Shown here: one piece after another, positions 1-6,313 of the stretch
Layout of the letters: each line of letters starts with the position of its first letter
How positions within the stretch are numbered: position 1 is the first letter of the stretch
From: an uncultured Mycoplasmatota bacterium
Lineage (GTDB): Bacteria > Bacillota_I > Bacilli_A > RF39 > UBA660
Reading direction: 5' to 3'
NCBI GenBank assembly: GCA_900547995.1
Contig: URIY01000059.1
Location: 1 to 6,720, forward strand
Length of the DNA: 6,720 bases
Translations under genes and position numbers: made by a program
The notes under the pieces: generated by a model
Told to the model about the DNA's origin: nothing
The model's database searches: none
Seen by the model: only the letters and a program-made list of their open reading frames with translations

Positions 1-16
1 ATGACTGAAGTTGCAT
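1..16 (-). CDS. Possible start of a further gene leaving the window
   Basis: An ATG at 14-16 overlaps the cysS TAA region (TAAATG) and has GAAGG 4 nt upstream, a plausible coupled start. Only five codons (MQLQS) are visible and remain open to the edge. Nothing can be said about the product. The ATG lies within the 12-bp repeat, so it may be accidental. Confidence 0.25.
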
Positions 17-39
17 TTAACCTTCAAAAGTTGCATTTA
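8..39. repeat. 12-bp direct repeat across the cysS stop codon
   Basis: AAGTTGCATTTA occurs at 8-19 and 28-39, a 20-bp period. The copy at 28-39 codes part of the last cysS residues (VNATF) and the other spans the TAA stop and the ATG that follows. It looks like a small tandem duplication at the gene end. Because the period is not a multiple of three, the second copy is read in another frame. Confidence 0.45.
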
Positions 40-1459
40 CTTTTGGAATTGAGCTAAATTCAAAAGTAGTTCCATCTCTTCCATCTTTCAAAATTATGCC
101 TTTTTCCAATAATTGATTTCTAATTAAATCAGCTTCTTCATAATTTCTATTCTTTTTAGCTACATCTCTTTTTTCAATCATTTCTAAAATATATTTTTCT
201 AATTCATTATCAATAGTATTCTCACTACTTGATAGTAAATTTAAAGAAAGAACATTATCAAATTTTTGGATAATTTCTATTTTTTCTTTGTTAGATAATG
301 AATCATCTTTAAGTACATCATACAAAACCGTTAAAGCACTAGAGGTATTTAAATCATTTTCCAAACACTTACTAAATTTATCTAAATAACTCTTAATTAA
401 TAAATCATCAATCTTATCATTTTCTTTAACGTTTGATTTTATATTATTTATTCTATTAATCAATTTTTTATATGCTTGTTTTGTACTATCCATTGCTTCA
501 TAACTAAATACAAGTTGATTACGATAGTGTGATTGTAAACAAAATAATCGATATACAACACTATCATATCCTTTATCTTTTAATACAGAAAGAGTTAAAA
601 ATTCACCCTTTGATTTACTCATTTTGCCTGATGAATCGTTTAAATGTTCACCATGCATCCAGTAATTACACCATCTATGTCCAAGATAACTTTCTGATTG
701 AGCAATTTCATTAGTATGATGTGGAAATATATTATCAACACCACCACAATGAATATCCAAATATTCTCCTAAATATTTAATAGAAATTCCGGAACATTCT
801 ATATGCCATCCAGGATAACCTACGCCCCATGGACTATCCCATTTCATAGCTTGATTTTCAAATTTAGATGTTGTAAACCATAAACCGAAATCAAATGGAT
901 TCCTTTTATGTATATCTTCTGTTACATCATCTCTAGCACCAATAATTAATTCCTCACTATTTTTCCCAGATAAATCATAATAATTAGAAACTTTTGAAAC
1001 ATCAAAGTAAATATTCCCATTTTCTTGGTATGCATAACCATTATCAAGTAATTTTTCTATTATTCTAATATACATATCTATATTTTGTGATGCTGGAACA
1101 AGTACTTTAGGTATTTCAATGTTTAAGGATTTCATATCATTTAAAAAAGCATCTGTATAGTATTTAGCAATCTCATATACGGTTTTGTGTTCTCTTTTAG
1201 CTCCTTTAAGCATTTTATCTTCACCAGTATCGCCATCACTTGTCATATGACCAACATCTGTTATATTCATAACTCTATTTACTTTATAGCCTATATATTC
1301 AAATGTTTTAACTAATATATCTTCAAAAATATATGTTCTTAAATTACCAATATGTGCAAAATGGTATACAGTTGGTCCACATGTATATATGTTAACCTCA
1401 CCATCTTTATTAGGTTTAAATTCTTCTATTTTCTTTGTTAAAGTATTATATATTTTCAT
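17..1459 (-). CDS. cysS: Cysteinyl-tRNA synthetase
   Basis: This cytosolic class I aminoacyl-tRNA synthetase charges tRNA-Cys with cysteine using ATP. In this 480-residue, full-length protein the HIGH motif appears as HIGN (36-39) and KMSKS is intact (279-283). The zinc site that discriminates cysteine is complete: Cys27 (in TCGPTVY), Cys222 (in WHIECSG), His247 and Glu251 (in FPHHTNE). A DALR-type helical domain follows (about 340-400). A C-terminal region ends in a short anticodon-recognition part including NRNYEEADLIRNQLLEKGI. GAGGTG lies 5 nt before the ATG. It has its own promoter in the 55-bp gap after the CPBP gene. No T-box leader is present, although many Firmicutes regulate cysS that way. 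The gene is downstream of, rather than next to, its usual partner mrnC. Confidence 0.97.
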   Translation of the reverse strand: MKIYNTLTKKIEEFKPNKDGEVNIYTCGPTVYHFAHIGNLRTYIFEDILVKTFEYIGYKVNRVMNITDVGHMTSDGDTGEDKMLKGAKREHKTVYEIAKYYTDAFLNDMKSLNIEIPKVLVPASQNIDMYIRIIEKLLDNGYAYQENGNIYFDVSKVSNYYDLSGKNSEELIIGARDDVTEDIHKRNPFDFGLWFTTSKFENQAMKWDSPWGVGYPGWHIECSGISIKYLGEYLDIHCGGVDNIFPHHTNEIAQSESYLGHRWCNYWMHGEHLNDSSGKMSKSKGEFLTLSVLKDKGYDSVVYRLFCLQSHYRNQLVFSYEAMDSTKQAYKKLINRINNIKSNVKENDKIDDLLIKSYLDKFSKCLENDLNTSSALTVLYDVLKDDSLSNKEKIEIIQKFDNVLSLNLLSSSENTIDNELEKYILEMIEKRDVAKKNRNYEEADLIRNQLLEKGIILKDGRDGTTFEFSSIPKVNATFEG

Positions 1460-1477
1460 GTTTACACCTCTTTTGAT

Positions 1478-1486
1478 ATTATATCA
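1478..1486 (-). promoter_or_regulatory. Extended -10 promoter of cysS
   Basis: On the minus strand TGATATAAT is a TGn-extended, perfect -10 box (TATAAT at 1478-1483). No good -35 is found 16-19 bp upstream, which extended -10 promoters tolerate. Transcription would start near 1471, directly before the GAGGTG ribosome binding site (1465-1470, 5 nt from the ATG), leaving a leader of about 12 nt. The same geometry is seen at the promoter near 3650. Confidence 0.55.
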
Positions 1487-1514
1487 TACTAGGAAATATT
1501 TTTTACATTAAAAA

Positions 1515-2321
1515 TCATTCTAATTTTATTTTTCTATTCATATAAATATAACTTATAATAAATAATAAAAGAAACAATACTATAAAAATAGTCGAATAAA
1601 AGAAATTCATGGAAACTAAAATATTATTAAAAATTACCACAATAGTATTTGATATTATATGAAAAGTAATAGGATAAATAAGATTATTTGTATATTTATA
1701 CAAATATATTAATACATATCCAATAATATAAGCATATATGATTTGACTAATACTTCCATGAAACATAGCAAAAATTATTGTACATAGTACCATTGATTGC
1801 TTAACAGTATTAAATCTTTTTAAATCATTATAAACTATTCCTCTAAATAATAATTCCTCCAATATTGGTCCAACTATACCTGAACTAATAATTAAAATAA
1901 TCCACATATTTATATCATTACTAAGATTAGTTATATTGCATAGTTTATTAATATTAATAATAATTAAATTAAGTAATATTGTTATTGATATAGCAGGTAA
2001 TATTGTATAAATTATCTTCTTTTCTATTTTCAAAATACCATTATTCTTTTTAAATTTATAATAAAAAATTGGTAAAAAAATAATTATAGTTAATAGAATA
2101 ATAAAAATTAAATGATTATTAATATAGGTATTAAGTCCATCAGTATATTCTCTTGTTTTCAAAAAGTTATTATATAAATTATCATTATTAAATCCATCAT
2201 AAACTTGTCTTTGATATATATTTACAAATATGTAAGTAATAAAAACTTGACCAAATCCAAATAGAAGTGGCCAAGTTAATATTCTTAAAAACTTACAAAT
2301 ATATGAAAGTTTATTTCTCAC
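1515..2321 (-). CDS. CPBP-family putative intramembrane metalloprotease
   Basis: CPBP (Abi/CAAX protease-like) proteins are multi-pass membrane enzymes; characterised relatives cleave prenylated proteins or take part in bacteriocin immunity. In this 268-residue protein about eight hydrophobic segments are visible (roughly 12-36, 70-90, 104-126, 138-154, 175-187, 192-210, 214-235, 238-260). The catalytic set is complete: EELLFRG (155-161; Glu155, Glu156, Arg160), F-x-x-x-H ending at His188 and H-x-x-x-N (His221, Asn225). The start is GTG, inside the last codons of the SPFH gene, with only a weak GAAAG 9 nt upstream and no in-frame ATG nearby, so coupling to the SPFH gene is probable. It ends in TGA. 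Base composition is extremely AT-rich, as expected for Ile/Asn/Tyr-rich membrane proteins. The substrate is unknown. Confidence 0.88.
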   Translation of the reverse strand: MRNKLSYICKFLRILTWPLLFGFGQVFITYIFVNIYQRQVYDGFNNDNLYNNFLKTREYTDGLNTYINNHLIFIILLTIIIFLPIFYYKFKKNNGILKIEKKIIYTILPAISITILLNLIIININKLCNITNLSNDINMWIILIISSGIVGPILEELLFRGIVYNDLKRFNTVKQSMVLCTIIFAMFHGSISQIIYAYIIGYVLIYLYKYTNNLIYPITFHIISNTIVVIFNNILVSMNFFYSTIFIVLFLLLFIISYIYMNRKIKLE

Positions 2322-3207
2322 TTTTTTTATCTTTCATCATTTCATTTAATGTAGTACCAAAAGTTGCTAGATTTTGTAGTTCAGATGGAATAATAATTTT
2401 TGTTGATTGACCATTTGCTACGGTAGCAAGAGTTTCATAACTTTTTAAAGTAAGTACTGCATTATCGGCTTTTGCCTCTTTTAGTAATTTAATTCCTTCA
2501 GCCTCGGCTTGTTTTAATTTAAGTACAGCCTCTGCCTCACCTTCAGCAATTCTAATTTGTGATTCTTTCTTGGCTTCAGCTCTTAAAATAGCACTTTCCT
2601 TTTCACCTTCAGCAATTAAAATACTAGATTTTTTTTCTCCTTCTGCTTGAAGAATTTTCTCTCTTCTTTCACGTTCTGCACGCATTTGTTTTTCCATTGC
2701 ATCCTGAATATCTCTAGGTGGAATAATATTTTTAACTTCTACTCTATTTACTTTTATTCCCCATGGATCAGTAGCTTCATCTAGAATGGAACGCATTTTA
2801 GAATTAATAATATCTCTCGATGTTAATGTTTGATCAAGTTCTAACTCTCCTATAATATTACGTAGAGTTGTTGCTGTTAAATTTTCAATCGCATTAATTG
2901 GATTTTCAACCCCATATGTATATAATTTTGGATCAGTAATTTGAAAATAAACCACTGTATCAATTTGCATTGTAACATTATCTTTTGTAATAACGGGTTG
3001 TGGAGCAAAATCTTTAACAATTTCCTTAACTGTGACCTTATTAGATATTCTATCTACAAAAGGTATTTTAAAGTGTAAACCATTTCTCCAAGTTCCATGA
3101 TAAGAACCTATTCTCTCTACAACATATGTCATTGCTTGTGGAACAATCTTAACATTTGGAATAATTAATATTCCTACTAAAACTAAAATAATAATAAATA
3201 TTTCCAT
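2311..3207 (-). CDS. SPFH/stomatin-family membrane-anchored protein (QmcA-like)
   Basis: Members of the SPFH (band 7) family oligomerise on the membrane into large assemblies and influence membrane microdomains and proteolysis. In this 298-residue protein one N-terminal hydrophobic segment (2-19) is the membrane anchor. The SPFH domain spans about 20-170, including VVERIGSYHGTWRNGLHF (29-46) and TDPWGIKVNRVEVKNI (146-161). A long right-handed coiled coil follows (about 170-250), with 11-residue repeats starting at 188, 199, 210 and 221 (AEGEKKSSILI type). The tail carries the stomatin-like IIIPSEL and ends with charged residues. It starts 2 bp after the NfeD stop. The ribosome binding site is poor: GG next to the ATG, or AAAGG about 13 nt upstream, so coupling to NfeD translation is likely. 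The CPBP gene overlaps its 3' end by 11 nt. Confidence 0.93.
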   Translation of the reverse strand: MEIFIIILVLVGILIIPNVKIVPQAMTYVVERIGSYHGTWRNGLHFKIPFVDRISNKVTVKEIVKDFAPQPVITKDNVTMQIDTVVYFQITDPKLYTYGVENPINAIENLTATTLRNIIGELELDQTLTSRDIINSKMRSILDEATDPWGIKVNRVEVKNIIPPRDIQDAMEKQMRAERERREKILQAEGEKKSSILIAEGEKESAILRAEAKKESQIRIAEGEAEAVLKLKQAEAEGIKLLKEAKADNAVLTLKSYETLATVANGQSTKIIIPSELQNLATFGTTLNEMMKDKKSEK

Positions 3208-3209
3208 AC

Positions 3210-3629
3210 CTATTTACCAACCTTTCTAACTTTTATTTTAGATCCACTTATTTCTAATACTTTAACCTTATCATTTACTTTTAAAGAATCATCAGAATAA
3301 GCAGTCCAAATCTTTCCATCGACTTTAACCTCACCATTGTTCACATCACTAATGTCTTTTACAACAATACCATTCATACCAATAATTCTATCAAAATTGG
3401 TCTTAGCATCTCTACTATCTAAAAATTTTTTTACAAATGGTTTAGTTACAATTAATAAAACAATTCCTAAACATACAAAAACACCAAATTGAATAAGAAA
3501 GATATCGGTTACAAATGATAAACCAATTGCAACAAGACCACTTACAACAAACCAAATAGTCGTTAAATTAACAGTCATTGCTTCAACAATTGTAAGTAGG
3601 ACAACAATTGTAAGCCATACATAAAACAT
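3210..3629 (-). CDS. Short NfeD-family membrane protein
   Basis: NfeD-family proteins accompany SPFH/stomatin proteins in many bacteria and archaea and are thought to act with them in membrane organisation. This 139-residue protein is the short form: three hydrophobic segments (about 1-19, 24-42 and 44-64, with the typical IWFVVSGLVA) followed by a soluble C-terminal domain (about 80-139) rich in short beta strands. That domain resembles the OB-fold NfeD domain, with IIGMNGIVV at its start and KVKVLEISGSKIKVRKV at its end. The ClpP-like serine-protease domain of long NfeD proteins is absent. AGGGTG lies 7 nt before the ATG. The SPFH gene starts 2 bp after the TAG stop, so the two are co-expressed. 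The exact function is not known. Confidence 0.87.
   Translation of the reverse strand: MFYVWLTIVVLLTIVEAMTVNLTTIWFVVSGLVAIGLSFVTDIFLIQFGVFVCLGIVLLIVTKPFVKKFLDSRDAKTNFDRIIGMNGIVVKDISDVNNGEVKVDGKIWTAYSDDSLKVNDKVKVLEISGSKIKVRKVGK
3584..3614. repeat. Two 13-bp direct repeats with palindromic cores, early in the NfeD gene
   Basis: CAACAATTGTAAG occurs at 3584-3596 and 3602-3614, an 18-bp period. Each copy contains the perfect 8-bp palindrome ACAATTGT. The repeat encodes LTIV twice in the first membrane segment, so it may simply be a small in-frame duplication. Being only about 15-45 bp downstream of the start codon and just past the promoter, it could alternatively be a regulator-binding site. 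Confidence 0.4.
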
Positions 3630-3648
3630 ATTCCATCACCCTAAAATA

Positions 3649-3677
3649 ATTATACTATTATAAAACCTTTTTTACAA
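3649..3677 (-). promoter_or_regulatory. Sigma-A-type promoter for the NfeD-SPFH-CPBP operon
   Basis: On the minus strand, a -35-like TTGTAA (3672-3677) and a perfect -10 TATAAT (3649-3654) are separated by 17 bp. A second TATAAT sits at 3657-3662 but has no matching -35. A start about 7 bp past the -10 would be near 3642, exactly at the AGGGTG ribosome binding site, giving a leader of only about 13 nt. The position in the single sizeable intergenic gap downstream of sigH supports the call. Confidence 0.6.
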
Positions 3678-3692
3678 CAAATTTCGACGAAC

Positions 3693-3720
3693 AAAAAAGA
3701 AAAATAAATATTTCTTTTTT
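3693..3720 (-). terminator. Possible weak terminator after sigH
   Basis: A perfect 10-bp inverted repeat (AAAAAAGAAA and TTTCTTTTTT, 8-nt loop) begins 3 bp past the sigH stop. On the minus-strand transcript the 3' arm is itself U-rich, so it could act as stem and U-tract together. The stem has only one G-C pair and would be unstable, so this is a candidate only. A new promoter lies just beyond it, which fits a transcription boundary here. Confidence 0.3.
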
Positions 3721-3723
3721 CTT

Positions 3724-4338
3724 TCATACACTAGCATTTTCTAATATTTTTTTTACCTTTACCCTTATTCTTTGAACAGCATTATCAATGGCTTTGCAAT
3801 CTTTATCTAATATATCTCCTATTTCTTTATAAGTAAAACCTGCCATTTTTAAATCTAAAACTTGCATTTCTAATTCTGTTAATTCTTCTTTAATTTTATT
3901 AAAAAAATTATTTGTTTGTTCTTTATTAATAATCTGTTGTTCAGGATTTAAACTATTATCAGATAAAATACTATCTAATTTATTTTGTTCATCCTCAAAA
4001 GATTCAAAAGAAATGGAATTATTTAATACTTGATGTTTTTGCCTTCTAGTACTAACAATAATACTAATCATTTTTCTTTCAATACAGGTTCTTGCAAAAG
4101 AATAAAATAAAGTATCTTTCGATTCATCAAAATGATTAATGGCATTAGTAAGTCCCATCATTCCCTCCTGGATTAAATCATTTAATTCAAGACCACTTGA
4201 TTTACAATACTTAAAAAATTTTGTAGCCGTCAAATTAATTAAAGGCTCATACTTCTTATATAATATTTCACTTGCTTCCTCGTTATTTTCATATATATAA
4301 CTTAAGACTTCATTATCATTATAATCGCGGTAATCCAT
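3724..4338 (-). CDS. sigH: RNA polymerase sigma factor, SigH (Spo0H) type
   Basis: This is a sigma-70 family alternative sigma factor that directs RNA polymerase to its own promoter set. In Bacillus, SigH controls transition-state, competence and sporulation-entry genes. Region 2 covers about residues 25-100, with DLIQEGMMGL (54-63), an F-YSFARTCIERK helix and the STRRQKH stretch (96-102). Region 4 runs from LTELEMQVL (153-161) through the helix-turn-helix ending KAIDNAVQRIR (182-192), a signature strongly characteristic of SigH. No region 3 is evident. At 204 residues it is close to the usual 210-220. GGTAGGT lies 5 nt before the ATG; rlmB ends 22 bp upstream. Its place after mrnC-rlmB matches conserved Firmicutes synteny, but yacP is missing between rlmB and sigH. 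Sporulation cannot be inferred from this gene alone. Confidence 0.9.
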   Translation of the reverse strand: MDYRDYNDNEVLSYIYENNEEASEILYKKYEPLINLTATKFFKYCKSSGLELNDLIQEGMMGLTNAINHFDESKDTLFYSFARTCIERKMISIIVSTRRQKHQVLNNSISFESFEDEQNKLDSILSDNSLNPEQQIINKEQTNNFFNKIKEELTELEMQVLDLKMAGFTYKEIGDILDKDCKAIDNAVQRIRVKVKKILENASV

Positions 4339-4360
4339 ATATACCTACCATTTCTAGTTC

Positions 4361-5059
4361 CTAATTTGTTCTTTGTCTCATTGCCTCAAAGATAACAATA
4401 CCAGCAGCAACTGATGCATTTAAACTATTTATTTTACCCTTCATAGGGATTGTTGCAACAAAATCACAATTTTCTTCTATTAATTTACTCATGCCACTAC
4501 CTTCATTACCAATAACAATTGCGGTCTTACCATTGTAATCTATTTTGGTATAATTTTCACCCTTCATATCTGTTCCAACAATCCAAAAACCTTTTGCTTT
4601 TAGTTCTTTAATTGTTTGATTAAGATTAGTAACCATACAAATACTCATATTTTCGATAGCACCAGCACTTACTTTAATAACAGTTGAATTAACTTCTACA
4701 CTTCTATCTTTAGGAATAATAATACCATTTACACCTGCTGCTTCACATGTCCTTATAATAGCACCTAAATTATGTGGGTCTTCCAAATGATCTAAAATAA
4801 CAAGTAAAGGGCTTTCATCGTATAATAAATCTTCCAAACGACAATACTTGTAATCAGGAACACTTAATATTATACCTTGATGATTTCCTTTTACAAGTTT
4901 ATCTAATTCCATTTTTGTACAAAAATTTATACAGATTTCCGATTTCTGTATAGCAGAAATCAGATTTCTGTCAGTAAAATGCTCATAAATATACGCTTTC
5001 TGTATTTTTTTATTATTTTTTATTGCCTCCTCGGCAACATTTTTTCCATATATATACAT
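4361..5059 (-). CDS. rlmB: 23S rRNA 2'-O-methyltransferase, RlmB/TrmH (SpoU) family
   Basis: This is an AdoMet-dependent 2'-O-ribose methyltransferase with a trefoil knot (SPOUT). The family member RlmB modifies G2251 (E. coli numbering) in the 23S P-loop. In this 232-residue protein the N-terminal substrate-binding domain starts MYIYGKNVAEEAI and reaches about residue 70, including GNHQG (58-62). The knot domain has motif 1 DPHNLGAIIRTCEA (94-107, with Asn97 and Arg103), motif 2 IGNEGSGM (183-190, Glu186) and motif 3 IPMKGKINSLNASVAAG (204-220). AGGAG lies 7 nt before the ATG, inside the end of mrnC. Next to mrnC, and with this N-terminal domain, RlmB is the best call, although close paralogues in this family methylate other RNAs. 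The segment coding residues 30-40 carries an unusual inverted repeat. Confidence 0.9.
   Translation of the reverse strand: MYIYGKNVAEEAIKNNKKIQKAYIYEHFTDRNLISAIQKSEICINFCTKMELDKLVKGNHQGIILSVPDYKYCRLEDLLYDESPLLVILDHLEDPHNLGAIIRTCEAAGVNGIIIPKDRSVEVNSTVIKVSAGAIENMSICMVTNLNQTIKELKAKGFWIVGTDMKGENYTKIDYNGKTAIVIGNEGSGMSKLIEENCDFVATIPMKGKINSLNASVAAGIVIFEAMRQRTN
4941..4970. repeat. Alternating inverted/direct repeat inside rlmB
   Basis: The 8-bp word GATTTCTG occurs at 4941-4948 and 4963-4970, with its exact complement CAGAAATC between them at 4954-4961. The first pair forms a perfect 8-bp stem with a 5-nt loop. The second pair is separated by one base and could compete with the first. A further partial GATTTC lies at 4934-4939. 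It falls in coding sequence for the variable N-terminal domain of RlmB, so it may be a chance product of low-complexity codons or an RNA structure. Its function is unknown. Confidence 0.5.
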
Positions 5060-5061
5060 AT

Positions 5062-5436
5062 TTACTCTCCTACTATTAAATCCATTAACTCTTTAATTCT
5101 ATCATATCTTTTTTCTAAAAACAAATAGCCAAATAATGCTTCTAAACCAGTTGCTAATTTATATGTAACAATATCTGTATTTTTAGGATGTCTATTACCT
5201 TTATGATTTCTTGCTCTCATAACTACATCTAACTCTACATCTGTCAAAATATTCTTGTCCATAAACATTTTTAAATATTTACTTTGACTTACGGTACTAA
5301 CATAATCTATAGCAAGATGCTGCAAATCATTTACCTTATAATCACCTTTATTAATTAAATAAGATCTAATATATATTTCATATACACTATCTCCTAAATA
5401 AGCAAGCACTAATCCATTTTTTTCAATTGTTTCCAT
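5062..5436 (-). CDS. mrnC: Mini-ribonuclease 3 (MrnC)
   Basis: This is an RNase III-type endonuclease without a double-stranded-RNA-binding domain. In Bacillus the enzyme matures both ends of 23S rRNA in the assembling 50S particle. The 124-residue length fits the family. The catalytic signature LAYLGDSVYE lies at residues 11-20, with the presumed metal-binding Asp16 and Glu20. The RARNHKGNRHPKNTD stretch (74-88) is the conserved family loop, and GLEALFGYLFLE (97-108) carries the second acidic site (Glu99). The start is supported by GAGGA 5 nt upstream, inside the end of rbgA, with a 14-nt overlap. The stop is 2 bp before rlmB. Family membership is clear; the exact rRNA sites cut are taken from the family. 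Confidence 0.95.
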   Translation of the reverse strand: METIEKNGLVLAYLGDSVYEIYIRSYLINKGDYKVNDLQHLAIDYVSTVSQSKYLKMFMDKNILTDVELDVVMRARNHKGNRHPKNTDIVTYKLATGLEALFGYLFLEKRYDRIKELMDLIVGE

Positions 5437-6313
5437 TTAATTCCTCATACTCATCAAATCTATCTAAAGTAATTCCTTTAATCGTGCCAGACTTTATATC
5501 ATTTAAAATAATTGTAACAACTTTCTCATAATCAATTTCTCCACCTTTAATAAGACATCCTCTTCTCTTACCAATTATATCAAAATTTTCATACATATCA
5601 TCATCTAATTCTAAAAGTCCATATTTATCTTTTAAAATATTTGGATAATATTTATATAACATATTAAGTACATAATTGGCAACATCATAAATAGGTAAAA
5701 CTTCTTCTTTTATAGCAGAGAAGGTTGCTAAATTAAAGGCTACTTTTTCTTCAGACAACTTAGGCCATAAAATACCTGGGGTATCTAATAATTCAATATC
5801 ATTACTAATTCTAATCCAACTTACTTGTTTTGTAACCCCTGGTTTATTACCTACACCAGCAACTTTTTTATTAACAAGTTTATTAATTAATGTTGATTTA
5901 CCAGCATTTGGTATACCTACTACAACAACTCTACTTTTTCTTTTAAGCATTCCCTTATTTTCTCTTTTTGCATTAATTTTTTCCATTAATTCTTCAGTAG
6001 CTTTTAATATAGGTTTTATATTAAAATTAGAATCTAAATTAACCTTTACTACCTTATTTCCTAAATTTTCATAATATTTAATCCATTTATTAGTTTCATT
6101 TATATCACATAAATCAATTTTTGTCATAATAATTAATCGTGGTTTATTTTTAAGTATTGTATCTACTTCACGTAATTTGGATGAATATGGCATTCTAGCA
6201 TCAATTACCTCATATACTATATCAATTAAATTAATATTTTCCGAAATTAATCTCTTGGTCTTTGCCATATGGCCTGGATACCAGTTTATATTAGTTTTAT
6301 TTTCATTATTCAT
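5423..6313 (-). CDS. rbgA: Ribosome biogenesis GTPase RbgA (YlqF)
   Basis: This is a circularly permuted GTPase needed for late assembly of the 50S subunit in Gram-positive bacteria; it binds pre-50S particles in the cytosol. Numbering from the preferred start (296 residues), the N-terminus has the family signature NWYPGHMAK (10-18). The G4 motif TKID (64-67) comes before the P-loop G1 motif GIPNAGKST (133-141), followed by PGVT (158-161) and G3 DTPG (177-180). This order defines the YlqF/YawG permutation. The C-terminal part (about 190-290) fits the family's RNA-binding helical domain. A further in-frame ATG at 6328 would add five residues, but GGAAGTG is placed 6 nt before the ATG at 6313, so 6313 is preferred. 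The gene overlaps the 95-residue gene upstream by 8 nt and mrnC downstream by 14 nt. It ends in TGA. Confidence 0.95.
   Translation of the reverse strand: MNNENKTNINWYPGHMAKTKRLISENINLIDIVYEVIDARMPYSSKLREVDTILKNKPRLIIMTKIDLCDINETNKWIKYYENLGNKVVKVNLDSNFNIKPILKATEELMEKINAKRENKGMLKRKSRVVVVGIPNAGKSTLINKLVNKKVAGVGNKPGVTKQVSWIRISNDIELLDTPGILWPKLSEEKVAFNLATFSAIKEEVLPIYDVANYVLNMLYKYYPNILKDKYGLLELDDDMYENFDIIGKRRGCLIKGGEIDYEKVVTIILNDIKSGTIKGITLDRFDEYEELNGNN

Noticed and set aside
529..714. Plus-strand open frame of 61 codons
   Set aside because: It lies wholly inside cysS, opposite the conserved zinc-site and KMSKS region, and its product resembles no known protein; a shadow of the real gene.
1460..1514. 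Possible terminator after the CPBP gene
   Set aside because: No inverted repeat followed by a U-run is visible in the gap; only promoter and ribosome-binding elements were found, so read-through into cysS is possible.
2515..2646. 33-bp quasi-repeats in the SPFH gene as a possible DNA repeat array
   Set aside because: They simply encode the 11-residue coiled-coil repeat (AEGEK-type) expected of this family and diverge at the DNA level.
3657..3662. Second TATAAT upstream of the NfeD gene as an independent promoter
   Set aside because: No -35-like sequence or TG extension lies at a suitable distance; the TATAAT at 3649-3654 with TTGTAA 17 bp upstream is the better pair.
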